Positions 29,102 to 38,611 are shown, counted from the first letter of the stretch. The stretch: DNA of 64,000 nt from a gamma proteobacterium HTCC2207 (GCA_905182855.1 CAJJDA010000004.1:338993-402992), one strand, 5' to 3'. The notes: generated from the sequence alone by a model not told the origin. Numbers and translations are program-made.

Positions 29102-29672
29102 TGGCGTCTCGCCTCCATATGTTCAATCTCCATGCACATAGCCTGTGCTCGCTCACCCATACCGCCTAAGATTCAGTCATACTGCACCAAATAATGGTTC
29201 CAGATAGGCCTCTACCGGGACGATTTATCGGCTTTTAACCCCGATATTAGCCCTCCGACTGCAGTCACTCTTATAGTGCGACAGTCAGGCCAATTGCCCG
29301 GCGACGCTCTGCTTGCCGCAGGCGCTATTATCCCGTGCATCAAACGATCTGTCCATCTCTCGCATAAGGCATAGCAGTACCGGCAATGATACTGAAAAAT
29401 TGTATTAAGCCAATGCAGGTGCGAGCCAAATGAGCCTGAGCACAACCATACCCGCAATAGTTGTTTGTTGAACCAACCACGTTAACAGCCTTTGACAACT
29501 TAAATTTAGACGACGCCCTCTAAGGTATGTGATTTCAATCACTGATGTACTATATTAACTTCGAGGGGCCTTGTTACGTTGCGCTGAGCCTCCTCGGGTA
29601 TGCCCATTCTCGGTCATCTGTAACTCGCTCCAAAAGGGTTACGGCACATTAATCATCTCAAGGTTATCATCT
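29102..29672. other. 571-base gap between CheW gene and gshB
   Basis: No protein or RNA gene is supported. Short open frames lack ribosome sites and recognisable content. The gshB-proximal part holds a strong CRP-like site and an AT-rich promoter-like stretch (TACTAT/TATATT, 29548-29556). The rest may be promoter DNA for two divergent units or the remnant of lost chp genes, which is inference. Confidence 0.45.
29528..29543. promoter_or_regulatory. CRP/Vfr binding site upstream of gshB
   Basis: TGTGA-TTTCAA-TCACT matches the CRP consensus TGTGA-N6-TCACA at nine of ten positions. The window encodes a CRP with the E. coli-type recognition helix. The site lies 129 bases before the gshB ATG and next to a -10-like TACTAT. 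Confidence 0.6.
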
Positions 29673-30623
29673 ATGAATAAAACTCTCGGCGTAGTCATGG
29701 ACCCCATTCATCTAATCAAATATAGCAAAGACACCACGCTGACACTGTTGCTTGCAGCGCAACGACAGGGCTTCAAACTTTACTACATGGAGCAACATCA
29801 CCTATTTTTAGAGAACGGTAATCCGCGCGCCGAAGTCCGCCCCCTGAAGGTATTTGAGAACCCGTTTAAATGGTTCGAATTGGACGAGAGTAGCTCTATT
29901 CCGCTGGAAGAGCTCGACGTCGTGCTAATGCGCGTAGACCCTCCCTTTGATAGCGAGTACATCTACTCAACCTATATACTCGAAGCCGCTGAGCGACTCG
30001 GTACCTTAGTCGTGAATAAACCTCGCAGTCTCCGTGACTGCAACGAGAAAGTGTTCGCAACAGAGTTCCCTCAGTGCATACCCCCACTATTAGTTAGCCG
30101 CGATCAAAAGCGTCTTAAAGACTTTTTAGAAGAACAGGGAGATGCGGTTTTTAAGCCGCTAGACGGCATGGGCGGCACATCGATTTTTCGCGTCCAAAAA
30201 GGTGATCAAAATCTCAACGTGATTCTTGAGACACTCACTAAGGATGGCCAGCAAACCATCATGGCTCAGAAGTATCTGCCAGAAATTCTTGAGGGCGACA
30301 AACGTATTCTGGTGATAGACGGTCAAGTTGTGCCCTACTGCTTGGCGCGTATCCCTGCCCAGGGAGAGTTTCGCGGTAATCTAGCGGCAGGTGGCCAGGG
30401 CCGAGTACAGCCGCTCAGTGACCGCGATCGATGGATTGCAGAACAAATCGCGCCAACGCTAGTTGAGCGTGGGCTTATTTTTGTTGGCTTGGATGTGATT
30501 GGCGATTACCTCACTGAAATTAATGTCACCAGCCCAACCTGCGTGCGCGAAATCGATGAGGCCCAGGATACGGCTATTGGCGATATGTTAATGGACGCGA
30601 TCAAAGAACGCTTAAAGCACTAA
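29673..30623 (+). CDS. gshB: Glutathione synthetase
   Basis: A 316-residue ATP-grasp enzyme that adds glycine to gamma-glutamylcysteine; length equals the E. coli enzyme. Motifs include GVVMDPIHLIKYSKDTTLTL, VFKPLDGMGGTSIFRV and the C-terminal EINVTSPTCVREID with metal ligands. I chose ATG 29673 from the homologue start and AAGG upstream; the frame is open 100 bases earlier without support. It leads gshB-yqgE-ruvX, a common gammaproteobacterial order. Confidence 0.97.
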   Translation: MNKTLGVVMDPIHLIKYSKDTTLTLLLAAQRQGFKLYYMEQHHLFLENGNPRAEVRPLKVFENPFKWFELDESSSIPLEELDVVLMRVDPPFDSEYIYSTYILEAAERLGTLVVNKPRSLRDCNEKVFATEFPQCIPPLLVSRDQKRLKDFLEEQGDAVFKPLDGMGGTSIFRVQKGDQNLNVILETLTKDGQQTIMAQKYLPEILEGDKRILVIDGQVVPYCLARIPAQGEFRGNLAAGGQGRVQPLSDRDRWIAEQIAPTLVERGLIFVGLDVIGDYLTEINVTSPTCVREIDEAQDTAIGDMLMDAIKERLKH

Positions 30624-30663
30624 TCGCAGCCCTGCAGAACCAATTGGTCCGATAAAACAGTGA

Positions 30664-30695
30664 TCTGGGCAAAGTCATACAGAGGTTTGCCCAGA
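30664..30695. repeat. Ten-base inverted repeat between gshB and yqgE
   Basis: TCTGGGCAAA (30664-30673) and TTTGCCCAGA (30686-30695) pair perfectly around a 12-base loop. No T-run follows, so it is not a standard terminator; it may stabilise RNA ends or bind a protein. Confidence 0.5.
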
Positions 30696-30762
30696 GAATT
30701 GAACGACAGCAATAGTCCGGCAAGACTTGAGTTTAATCGGATAAAGCCCCATATTAACTGGT

Positions 30763-31341
30763 ATGACAACCACCATTAAAAAAACCATTACCAGCCTGAA
30801 AAATTACTTCCTGCTGGCCATGCCGGGGCTCCATGACCCCAATTTTGCTCAATCCGTCGTGTACATATGTGAACACAGCGCGGACGGAGCCATGGGGCTC
30901 ATAATTAATCAGCCCTTAAATATCCCAGCCAAGGCCATCTATGACCAACTAGACCTCAGCTACGGCGACGAATATGGCAGCGCTTTAATATTTGATGGCG
31001 GTCCAGTGCAGCGCGATCGTGGTTTTATTTTACATCCCACCGTCGATAAACAGTGGGAATCAACCGTGGAAATTGCGGCCGATATCAGCTTGACCGCCTC
31101 AAAAGACATCCTCAGTGACATCGCCGTTGGTAATGGACCTGAGAATGCCCTCATCACATTGGGTTATTCAAGCTGGGCCGCTGGACAGCTAGAGGAAGAG
31201 CTTACGCAAAATAGTTGGATCACCATTCCCGCCGACTCGGCGATTATTTTCCATACCGACAGCGCCAAGCGGGCCGGCGCTGCTGCCTCTACCATTGGAC
31301 TTGATCTGGCCATGTTGTCCTCCGATGCCGGCCATGCCTGA
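30763..31341 (+). CDS. yqgE: UPF0301/AlgH family protein YqgE
   Basis: A 192-residue DUF179 protein. The family signature is clear: LLAMPGLHDPNFAQSVVYIC, GAMGLIINQP and DGGPVQRDRGFILH. Its molecular role is not established; it was once called AlgH for an effect on alginate genes in Pseudomonas. It overlaps the start of ruvX, a near-universal pairing in gammaproteobacteria. Confidence 0.93.
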   Translation: MTTTIKKTITSLKNYFLLAMPGLHDPNFAQSVVYICEHSADGAMGLIINQPLNIPAKAIYDQLDLSYGDEYGSALIFDGGPVQRDRGFILHPTVDKQWESTVEIAADISLTASKDILSDIAVGNGPENALITLGYSSWAAGQLEEELTQNSWITIPADSAIIFHTDSAKRAGAAASTIGLDLAMLSSDAGHA

Positions 31342-31810
31342 GTCCATCCCCAAAACCTTAATTTCCTTTGACTTCGGTCTTAAACAAATTGGTGTGGCCT
31401 ACGGACAAACATTGACAGATTCTGCGACGGGGCTAATGACGATCAAGGCTTCCGGCGGAGTTCCTGATTGGACTGTCGTTCAGTCCCTCCTAACCGAGTG
31501 GCGTCCAAACCTGACTCTGGTCGGCCTGCCACTAAATATGGATGGTAGTGAAAGTGAGTTGAGCGCTCGAGCGCGTAAGTTTGCCCGCCGACTTCAAGGC
31601 CGTTTCGCCATTGACGTTCTCATGGTTGATGAGCGCCTCACTAGCCGCGAGGCAAAGTCAATAATTCGCGAGGGGCAGGAAGAGTCTGGCCGCGGTCAGC
31701 CGTCGAGAAATAAACGTAAAGGGCAGGATCTAACCCAAGTTGATCACCTTGCTGCTGCGCTGATTCTGAGGAGTTGGCTGGATAGCCCTGAGTTGGGTCA
31801 ATCACCCTAG
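31325..31810 (+). CDS. ruvX: Putative pre-16S rRNA nuclease YqgF/RuvX
   Basis: A RNase-H-fold protein of about 160 residues, implicated in maturation of the 5' end of 16S rRNA. Motifs SFDFGLKQIGVAYGQ with the first catalytic Asp, LVGLPLNMDGSESELS, and VDERLTSREA are present, with the last Asp in QVDHLAAALIL. Two ATG codons (31325 and 31334) sit inside the end of yqgE; I use the first, but either fits. Overlap implies coupled translation. Confidence 0.93.
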   Translation: MPAMPESIPKTLISFDFGLKQIGVAYGQTLTDSATGLMTIKASGGVPDWTVVQSLLTEWRPNLTLVGLPLNMDGSESELSARARKFARRLQGRFAIDVLMVDERLTSREAKSIIREGQEESGRGQPSRNKRKGQDLTQVDHLAAALILRSWLDSPELGQSP

Positions 31811-31880
31811 CGACCAAGGGTCGCCGATTGCCATCGCTAGAATAAATAGATACTTTGCGGCCTGATATCGGTTGGGGCGA

Positions 31881-32915
31881 TTAAAAATTCTCTGGTGATC
31901 GGGCTTCTTCTCTTGCCACGTCGGCACTAATCACAAGGTTATCGACAAGATTTCGCAGACACTGATCTAATGTTTTCATGCCCAGCCCACCCCCGGTCTG
32001 AATGACCGAATACATCTGCGCCGCTTTGGCTTCACGAATCAGATGCCGAATTGCCGGGGTACCCAACATAATTTCGTGTGCCGCAATGCGGCCACCGCCT
32101 ATTTTCTTTACCAATATTTGCGCAAGCACCGCCTTTAGAGACTCCGAGAGCATAAGTCTGATCATCGCTTTTTCACCCGCCGAAAATACATCCACAATCC
32201 GATCAATAGTTGTCGCTGCCGAGGCTGTATGCAGGGTGCCCAATACCAAATGGCCAGTCTCAGCCGCGGTGAGCGCTAGGCGAATGGTCGTCAAATCTCG
32301 CAGTTCCCCGACCAGAATAACATCGGGATCTTCACGAAGCGCGGCACGGAGTGCAGCATCAAAACTTAGTGTGTCACGGTGGACCTGGCGCTGATTGACC
32401 AGGCATTTTTTGCTCTGATGGATAAATTCAATCGGGTCTTCGATAGTTATAATATGAGCCTGTCTACGCTCATTGATATGATCGACCATCGCCGCAAGTG
32501 TGGTGGATTTCCCTGAGCCTGTGGGCCCTGTGACGAGCACCAGGCCACGAGGTAATGTCGATATTTGGCGAAAGAGATCCGGCAGGCCCAGCTGCTGGAG
32601 AGTTAAGATATCTGAAGCTATGGCCCTGAAAACGACGGCGGCGCCGCGATGCTGATTGAATGCATTGACTCGAAATCGGGCAATATCTGGCGCTTCGTAG
32701 GCAAAGTCAGCTTCCAAATGCTCGTCGAAGTGCCTTCTTTGCTTGTCATTCATTATGCCGTAGATCAAACTATGGACTTGCTCATGCGCCATCGGCGGCA
32801 GGTTAATAAGCTGCATGTCGCCATCAAGGCGTAATCTTGGAGAGAGGCCGGCTGAGAGGTGTAAGTCCGATGCCCCTTTTTTGACACTAAATGCTAATAA
32901 TTCGGTGATGTCCAT
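31881..32915 (-). CDS. pilT: Type IV pilus retraction ATPase PilT
   Basis: A 344-residue hexameric ATPase that depolymerises type IV pili for twitching motility; length equals P. aeruginosa PilT. Starting MDITELLAFSVKKGASDLHL, it has Walker A GPTGSGKSTTLAAM near residue 130, the Asp-box/Walker B region LREDPDVILVGELRD, the His box ETGHLVLGTLHT and the retraction-specific AIRHLIREAKAAQM. The ATG at 32915 matches homologues; 19 codons upstream are open but unsupported. It is divergent from yggS, as in Pseudomonas, whose pilU neighbour is not seen here. Confidence 0.96.
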   Translation of the reverse strand: MDITELLAFSVKKGASDLHLSAGLSPRLRLDGDMQLINLPPMAHEQVHSLIYGIMNDKQRRHFDEHLEADFAYEAPDIARFRVNAFNQHRGAAVVFRAIASDILTLQQLGLPDLFRQISTLPRGLVLVTGPTGSGKSTTLAAMVDHINERRQAHIITIEDPIEFIHQSKKCLVNQRQVHRDTLSFDAALRAALREDPDVILVGELRDLTTIRLALTAAETGHLVLGTLHTASAATTIDRIVDVFSAGEKAMIRLMLSESLKAVLAQILVKKIGGGRIAAHEIMLGTPAIRHLIREAKAAQMYSVIQTGGGLGMKTLDQCLRNLVDNLVISADVAREEARSPENF

Positions 32916-32962
32916 TTTGTGCCCCGTCCTGTCTCTGAACCCGTTATCGACGATGTCTATCC

Positions 32963-33661
32963 ATGACCACAATTAAAAATAACATTAGCGCTATTGAAAC
33001 ACGGCTGCGACAGGCTGCAAGTGACGCAGGCCGCACTGTGAGCGAGATCCTGTTGCTGGCGGTTAGCAAGACGCGAACTAGCGCACAGATAGATGAGGCG
33101 GTAGCGGCAGGCATCAATAGCTTTGGCGAAAACTACCTGCAGGAGGCTATTGAGAAAATTAGCGCCTTCCCCAAGGCCAAACTAGACTGGCATTTTATTG
33201 GCCCCCTGCAATCTAACAAAACTCGGCTAGCAGCAGAAAACTTCGCGTGGATACACAGTGTCGACCGCCTGAAGATTGCACAGCGTTTAAGCGACCAGCG
33301 ACCGCCATCAGTAGCACCACTAAATATCTGCCTGCAAATCAATATTGATAATGAATCGACTAAATCGGGTTTTACCTCCGCGCAGGCTCTAGGGACTGCG
33401 TTGGAAATCGCTAGGCTGCCCGGTATTAGACTGCGTGGACTGATGGCTATTCCGCAAAGCCGCAATAGCCTTGAGGATCAGCGCGCACCCTTTCGTCGGC
33501 TGCGTGAATTAAAAGATCAAATTAATGAGCTGCTGGACAATTCGCAAAAACTGGATACTCTCTCTATGGGAATGTCTGGCGATATGGAGGCCGCTATCTT
33601 AGAGGGGGCAACCATTGTACGAGTTGGCACAGATATCTTTGGTGCCAGAGCCACGCTCTAA
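32963..33661 (+). CDS. yggS: Pyridoxal-phosphate homeostasis protein YggS
   Basis: A 232-residue alanine-racemase-fold protein that binds PLP without known catalysis and buffers its level. The PLP lysine lies in LLLAVSKTRT, with FGENYLQEAIEKI, WHFIGPLQSNK, SMGMSGDMEAAI and the phosphate-binding VRVGTDIFG at the C-terminus. It starts a conserved yggS-proC-yggT run. Confidence 0.95.
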   Translation: MTTIKNNISAIETRLRQAASDAGRTVSEILLLAVSKTRTSAQIDEAVAAGINSFGENYLQEAIEKISAFPKAKLDWHFIGPLQSNKTRLAAENFAWIHSVDRLKIAQRLSDQRPPSVAPLNICLQINIDNESTKSGFTSAQALGTALEIARLPGIRLRGLMAIPQSRNSLEDQRAPFRRLRELKDQINELLDNSQKLDTLSMGMSGDMEAAILEGATIVRVGTDIFGARATL

Positions 33662-33699
33662 TAAGGTGAGACAAACAAATCGTTAACAAAGGTTACACC

Positions 33700-34533
33700 A
33701 TGAGCTCAATTGCATTTATCGGTGGCGGCAACATGGCCTCCTGTATTATCGGTGGCATGATCGCCAACGGTTTCTCAGCGCAAGATATTATAGTCAGCGA
33801 ACCAGGCGAGCAATCGCGCCTGCGCTTAGAGGATACCTATGGCTTAACTACCCTCACCGATAATCAGGCTGCAGCTAAACAGGCGGATTTAATTGTCCTT
33901 GCAGTCAAACCTCAGATTATGCAGAGTGTCGCCATCGATTTGGCGCCGGCGCTAGGCGCTAACTCTGTCGTAGTGTCTATAGCCGCAGGAATACCTCTAA
34001 GGGCGTTGCAAACGTGGTTGGGCGCCGACACCGCGATCGTTAGGGCTATGCCCAATACGCCAGCAATGTTGCTTGAGGGTGCCACTGGCCTATTTGCAAA
34101 TCAGCACGTAGATCCTACAAAGAGAGATTTGGTAACTACCATATTTCAAGCTATAGGTTATGCCTGCTGGGTTGAAACCGAAGCGCAGATTGATGCCGTA
34201 ATTGCCGTCTCTGGGAGTGGCCCTGCGTATTTCTTCCGCATTATAGAAATCATGCAAAAAGTTGGGCAGGAGCTGGGCTTACCCGAACAGATTGCTCGGG
34301 AACTGAGCCTGCAAACTGCGCTCGGCTCGGCTCGCATGGCAACGGAATCAGGCACTGGGGCAGGACAGTTGCGCGAACAGGTTACCTCGCCAGGCGGAAC
34401 CACTCAGGCGGCATTGAATACCTTTGAGCAACTGGGTTTAGAGGCCACGTTTCGCGAAGCTATGCGCAGCGCACTCAATCGCGCGGAAGAGATGGCGATA
34501 GATTTTTCAGCACAACATGAATTAGGGAATTAG
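33700..34533 (+). CDS. proC: Pyrroline-5-carboxylate reductase
   Basis: A 277-residue NAD(P)H enzyme for the last step of proline synthesis. The Rossmann segment IAFIGGGNMASCIIGGMI, the RAMPNTPAM motif, VSGSGPAYFF and the C-terminal signature VTSPGGTTQAAL are complete. It follows yggS by 38 bases and precedes yggT by four. Confidence 0.97.
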   Translation: MSSIAFIGGGNMASCIIGGMIANGFSAQDIIVSEPGEQSRLRLEDTYGLTTLTDNQAAAKQADLIVLAVKPQIMQSVAIDLAPALGANSVVVSIAAGIPLRALQTWLGADTAIVRAMPNTPAMLLEGATGLFANQHVDPTKRDLVTTIFQAIGYACWVETEAQIDAVIAVSGSGPAYFFRIIEIMQKVGQELGLPEQIARELSLQTALGSARMATESGTGAGQLREQVTSPGGTTQAALNTFEQLGLEATFREAMRSALNRAEEMAIDFSAQHELGN

Positions 34534-34537
34534 TTCT

Positions 34538-35098
34538 ATGAGCGGTATTGTTTCTATACTTAAAATAGCCATCGATATCTACGCGTCGTTGCTTCTCATT
34601 CGGGTATTACTGCAACTCGTACAGGCAGACTTTTTTAACCCGATCTCGCAGACGCTATTTAAGGTGACGTCGCCGGTGGTAGAGCCCCTGCGCGGCATAT
34701 TTCCAACCATAGGCAATTTGAATACCGCCGGGTTAGCCGCAGCACTGCTACTGAAATGGGTTTATTGGCTAATTGTATTAACACTGAGTGGCCTGATTGG
34801 GCCTCAAATGCTTGGCTATCTGGCCGTGGCTCTGGTTGAGCTGCTAGGGACATTGATCGATATTTATTTCTGGGGTATTTTTATTCTAGTTATTTCTAGC
34901 TGGGTTGGCACCGCCTCGCACCCCACCGTGCGCCTAGTAACGCAAATCGTTGATCCCTACATGGCCCCTTTTAGACGCATCATCCCCAACATAGGGATGA
35001 TAGATCTCTCACCCATGGTTGCTATTTTTACCCTGATGATTGTCCGCGATAGACTGATGCCTCAGCTGGTCGGTGTTATCCAGCCCCTTCTCGGATAA
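34538..35098 (+). CDS. yggT: YggT family integral membrane protein
   Basis: A 186-residue inner-membrane protein with two YggT repeats, each with paired helices: LLIRVLLQLVQADFFNPISQ begins the first and the second includes ILVISSWVGTASHP and DPYMAPFRRIIPNIGMIDLS. Function is unsettled; osmotic or membrane-biogenesis roles have been proposed. It ends the yggS-proC-yggT operon. Confidence 0.92.
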   Translation: MSGIVSILKIAIDIYASLLLIRVLLQLVQADFFNPISQTLFKVTSPVVEPLRGIFPTIGNLNTAGLAAALLLKWVYWLIVLTLSGLIGPQMLGYLAVALVELLGTLIDIYFWGIFILVISSWVGTASHPTVRLVTQIVDPYMAPFRRIIPNIGMIDLSPMVAIFTLMIVRDRLMPQLVGVIQPLLG

Positions 35099-35122
35099 TG
35101 CGAACCGCCCGTCAAGCATGAG

Positions 35123-35148
35123 AAAAAACTGCGCTGATCAAGGCGCAG
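35123..35148 (-). terminator. Intrinsic terminator overlapping the aldo-keto reductase stop codon
   Basis: On the minus strand CTGCGC and GCGCAG form a stem followed by six T residues. The reductase stop codon lies in the loop, so the last two codons are part of the stem. Confidence 0.85.
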
Positions 35149-36184
35149 GGTCGGGATACTGATTGTGGACTGACTGAATTTCAGTCAGCACCTCATCAGA
35201 AAGTCTTATCTCCGCTGCATCAATATTTTCTTTAAGTTGCACCAAGTTCGTTGCGCCAATCAAGCAACTAGTAACAAAAGGTTGCTGGCAGACAAATGCT
35301 AGAGACATTTGTGCCAAGCTGTAACCGTGCTTTTGGGCTATGGCATGATAGGCCTCTGTAGCGGCCGCGGACTGCGGGCTTGCATAGCGAGCAAATCGTT
35401 CAAATAATGTCAGCCTAGCGCCTGCAGGCTTTTCGCCACCGATGTATTTACCAGAGAGAACGCCAAAGGCCATAGGCGAGTAAGCCAACAGTCCCGCCTT
35501 TTCTCGAATAGCCATTTCCGCCAAACCTGTCTCAAACTGCCGGCTTAGTAGGTTATAGACATTTTGGACGCTCACCACTCTGGGCATATTTCGCTCTCGG
35601 GCCAAACGCGAGTATTCCATTACCCCCCAGGGCGTTTCATTGGACAGACCTACATGTTTGACTAAGCCTTCGCGCACTAATTCAGAGAGGGCATCCAACG
35701 TCTCTTCGATGGGTATACCATCAGCCGCTGGATTATGTTTATAGCCACGCTGGCCGAAATAGTTGGTCCCTCGCTCAGGCCAATGCACCTGGTAAAGGTC
35801 CACATAATCGGTTTGTAGGCGCTCTAGCGAGGCCTCGATCGCGCGACGAATATGATCACGATTTAGCCTCGGACCGCCGCGGATATGTGCAGTACCGGGT
35901 AGCTGATCTCCTCTGCCAGCGACTTTGGTAGCGAGAATAATCTCCGAACGCGTTCCCGTATGAGTCAACCATTCACCCACATAGGATTCCGTGGATCCTT
36001 GCGTTTCCGGCCTTGGAGGCACAGGATACATCTCCGCTACATCAATAAAGTTGACGCCTCTAGAGAAGGCATAGTCCATCTGTTCACAGGCTTCTTCAAG
36101 GGTATTCTGTTCGCCCCAAGTCATGGTCCCCAAGCCAATTAGCGACACCTCTAAATCCGTCTTACCAAGCTTTTTGTACTGCAT
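35138..36184 (-). CDS. Aldo-keto reductase, Tas-like
   Basis: A 348-residue NADP(H)-dependent aldo-keto reductase. The start MQYKKLGKTDLEVSLIGLGT, catalytic Asp-Tyr region NFIDVAEMYPVPPRPETQGS, DLYQVHWPERGTNYFGQRGY and the cofactor segment near the C-terminus match E. coli Tas (about 346 residues). Its physiological substrate is not known. I chose ATG 36184; 20 codons upstream are open without support. It lies between yggT and metX, an interval that is otherwise conserved in Pseudomonas, so it may be a later insertion. Confidence 0.92.
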   Translation of the reverse strand: MQYKKLGKTDLEVSLIGLGTMTWGEQNTLEEACEQMDYAFSRGVNFIDVAEMYPVPPRPETQGSTESYVGEWLTHTGTRSEIILATKVAGRGDQLPGTAHIRGGPRLNRDHIRRAIEASLERLQTDYVDLYQVHWPERGTNYFGQRGYKHNPAADGIPIEETLDALSELVREGLVKHVGLSNETPWGVMEYSRLARERNMPRVVSVQNVYNLLSRQFETGLAEMAIREKAGLLAYSPMAFGVLSGKYIGGEKPAGARLTLFERFARYASPQSAAATEAYHAIAQKHGYSLAQMSLAFVCQQPFVTSCLIGATNLVQLKENIDAAEIRLSDEVLTEIQSVHNQYPDPAP

Positions 36185-36358
36185 AGTTTTACTCCTATCA
36201 GGCAACCCGCCCCTATAGCCGCTGCGCTGACAGTCTAACTGCAAAAAAGATAATTCAAAATAGGCCCCTGAGCTCGGTTTAATTAGAGAGAGGTGGCCAT
36301 TTGCGCGCTGATCGCTACACAGTCCTCGATTCCGCGAGTATTCTAATCATCAAAACCC

Positions 36359-36364
36359 TATAAT
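36359..36364 (+). promoter_or_regulatory. Perfect -10 hexamer close to the metX start
   Basis: TATAAT ends six bases before the metX ATG, so transcription would start at or next to the A of the ATG. No convincing -35 or ribosome site is seen. Confidence 0.4.
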
Positions 36365-36370
36365 GGTGTC

Positions 36371-37549
36371 ATGTCGGGATCTTCACTAAAAAACTCCATT
36401 GGCCTTGTCAGCCCGCAAACTGTTGTTATGCGGGAACCATTAACACTTGCCTGTGGCATCATGCTTTCCAGCCACACACTGGTATTCGAGACCTATGGTC
36501 AATTGAATGCCGATAACAGCAACGCTATTTTGATTTGTCATGCGCTGAGTGGCAGCCATCACGCCGCCGGCTTCCATGAGGGCGACAGTAGCCCCGGTTG
36601 GTGGGATAGTTATATTGGGCCGGGCAAAGCGATCGATAGTTCGCGTTTTTTTATTGTAAGCCTAAACAATATTGGAAGCTGCTTTGGCAGCAGCGGGCCA
36701 ACGTCAATTAATCCAGACACGGGTGAAGTCTGGGGTGCCAGCTTTCCCTCTCTGCGCGCAAGGGACTGGGTAGAATCCCAGCGCCTGTTGATGGAACATC
36801 TTGGTATCGAGGTTTGGGCTGCCGTTATCGGCGGCAGTCTTGGCGGCATGCAAGCCATGCGCTGGTCTTTGGAACATCCTGAAAAATTGTTAAATGCCGT
36901 GGTGATAGCTTCAGCCATGAAACTGTCGGCGCAAAATATCGCCTTCAATGAGATTGCGCGACGGGCGATTAAGTCAGACCCAGACTATTGCGACGGTGAT
37001 TACCTGCAGCAAGAAAAGGCACCCCTTCATGGGCTGGCCCTAGCTCGTATGCTCGGCCATGTTACCTATCTTTCCGATGAGTTGATGGGCCAAAAATTTG
37101 GTCGCGAGCTGCGCAGTGGTACTTTCAGCACCGAAAAAACTCAGCCGATCGAATTTCAAATTGAAAGCTATCTGAACTATCAGGGGGATAAATTCTCCGA
37201 CAGTTTTGATGCGAATTCCTATATTTTGATTACCAAGATGCTCGACTACTTCGACCTTGCCAGACAATATCAGGGTAATCCAGTCAAAGCTTTTGGTCAT
37301 GCCCAATGTAAATTTTTGGTGATTTCTTTTAGCAGCGACTGGCGATTTGCGCCTAGCCGCTCTCGCGAAATTGTTCACGCACTGATTAGTGCTGGCAAAG
37401 ATGTTTCCTATGCCGCAATTGAGTCCGACATGGGCCATGACGCATTTTTACTGCCCAATAATCGCTATGAGGACGCCTTAGCGAGCTATCTGAGTCGCGT
37501 TGCCGATGGGCTCGATGCATCAATTCAGGCGGAGGGCGATCAAACATGA
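36371..37549 (+). CDS. metX: Homoserine O-acyltransferase MetX
   Basis: A 392-residue alpha/beta-hydrolase enzyme that acylates homoserine in methionine synthesis. The nucleophile serine lies in [19 protein letters not shown], the acid in [16 protein letters not shown] and the catalytic His in [11 protein letters not shown]. Early motifs [14 protein letters not shown] and [12 protein letters not shown] match the family. In Pseudomonas the same protein uses succinyl-CoA; the acyl donor here cannot be assigned by eye. The stop overlaps the metW start (ATGA). Confidence 0.95.
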   Translation: MSGSSLKNSIGLVSPQTVVMREPLTLACGIMLSSHTLVFETYGQLNADNSNAILICHALSGSHHAAGFHEGDSSPGWWDSYIGPGKAIDSSRFFIVSLNNIGSCFGSSGPTSINPDTGEVWGASFPSLRARDWVESQRLLMEHLGIEVWAAVIGGSLGGMQAMRWSLEHPEKLLNAVVIASAMKLSAQNIAFNEIARRAIKSDPDYCDGDYLQQEKAPLHGLALARMLGHVTYLSDELMGQKFGRELRSGTFSTEKTQPIEFQIESYLNYQGDKFSDSFDANSYILITKMLDYFDLARQYQGNPVKAFGHAQCKFLVISFSSDWRFAPSRSREIVHALISAGKDVSYAAIESDMGHDAFLLPNNRYEDALASYLSRVADGLDASIQAEGDQT

Positions 37550-38139
37550 TTCTGGATATTGAGCTTATCAGTGATTGGTTCAGACCCAAGTCCCGAGTGC
37601 TAGATCTAGGTTGCGGTGATGGGTCACTGCTGTCTAGCTTAAAACAGAAACACAGTATTCTTGGTTACGGACTGGAGATTGACCCTGAAGCCATTAGTCA
37701 ATGCATTGCCCGCGGCGTCAATGTGGTGGAGCAGGACCTTAACAGAGGCCTGACGAACTTTCCTGACAACAGCTTTGATACCGTGGTCATGACCCAGGCT
37801 CTGCAGGCGATGCGCTTCCCGCATTTAGTCTTGGACGAAATGCTGCGCATTGGACAGGACTGCATTATTACATTCCCAAATTTCGGCTACTGGCGCACCC
37901 GTGCCTACCTCAATTTGCGCGGCCGTATGCCGGTAACGAAACAGCTGGCATATCAGTGGTATGATACCCCGAACATCCATTTTTTCACCTATAATGATTT
38001 TGAAGCGCTTTGCAAAGAACGCAATATTAGAGTGTTGCGTAGTTACTGTGTGAGTGAGCGTTTCCTCGACAGGCAGTTCATAAGCCTATGGCCCAATATG
38101 TTTGCTGAAACCGCGGTATACCATTTAACTAAGTTATGA
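37546..38139 (+). CDS. metW: Methionine biosynthesis protein MetW
   Basis: A 197-residue SAM-methyltransferase-fold protein with the motif [15 protein letters not shown]. MetW is always linked to metX and is reported to activate it in relatives; its own methyl transfer is not established. The four-base overlap with metX implies a fixed ratio of the two proteins. Confidence 0.95.
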   Translation: MILDIELISDWFRPKSRVLDLGCGDGSLLSSLKQKHSILGYGLEIDPEAISQCIARGVNVVEQDLNRGLTNFPDNSFDTVVMTQALQAMRFPHLVLDEMLRIGQDCIITFPNFGYWRTRAYLNLRGRMPVTKQLAYQWYDTPNIHFFTYNDFEALCKERNIRVLRSYCVSERFLDRQFISLWPNMFAETAVYHLTKL

Positions 38140-38170
38140 TTTCCCTGAGATCACACTGAGAATATAGCCC

Positions 38171-38611
38171 ATGAAACGTCTATTACTGACTGTCTGTTTA
38201 ATGCTGCCCGCACTGAGTCATGCCGTCGAAGAGAAGCTCTACAAGGAGCACGGTGATCTTAAAATATTTTATAGTGCCTTCGGTAGTTCTTTTATCTCGC
38301 CTGAGGTAGCCGCTACTAATAATATTGTTCGCGGCAAAGGTAAGGGGCTGATTAACATTGCCGTTATTAAAGAGCTTGGCGTGGGCGTTTCCTCTAAAAT
38401 AACTGGCAGGCTATCAAACATTCTTCAACAAACTCAGGTTCTCGAGTTCGTTGAAGTTCGCGAACAGACTGCTATTTATTATTTAGCACCGTTTGAATTT
38501 GACAACGAAGACTTTTTGACTTTTAGGATTAATGTATCACCCGAATCTGACGCAGGCAGCGGGTCTGGCAGCTATGACTTTAAATTTCAAAAGAAAATGT
38601 ATCACGACTAG
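38171..38611 (+). CDS. DUF4426 periplasmic protein
   Basis: A 146-residue secreted protein: signal peptide MKRLLLTVCLMLPALSHA, then a beta-rich domain with EEKLYKEHGDLKIFYSAFGS and VSPESDAGSGSGSYDFKFQK. It matches DUF4426, found after metW and before rdgB in Pseudomonas as well. Function unknown. Confidence 0.85.
   Translation: MKRLLLTVCLMLPALSHAVEEKLYKEHGDLKIFYSAFGSSFISPEVAATNNIVRGKGKGLINIAVIKELGVGVSSKITGRLSNILQQTQVLEFVEVREQTAIYYLAPFEFDNEDFLTFRINVSPESDAGSGSGSYDFKFQKKMYHD

Noticed and set aside
29212..29457. 81-codon minus-strand frame in the gap before gshB
   Set aside because: Composition is Cys/Trp/Arg-rich without pattern, no ribosome site, no recognisable family.
31813..31825. Short GCGACC/GGTCGC hairpin between ruvX and pilT
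   Set aside because: The loop is three bases and no T-run follows on either strand.
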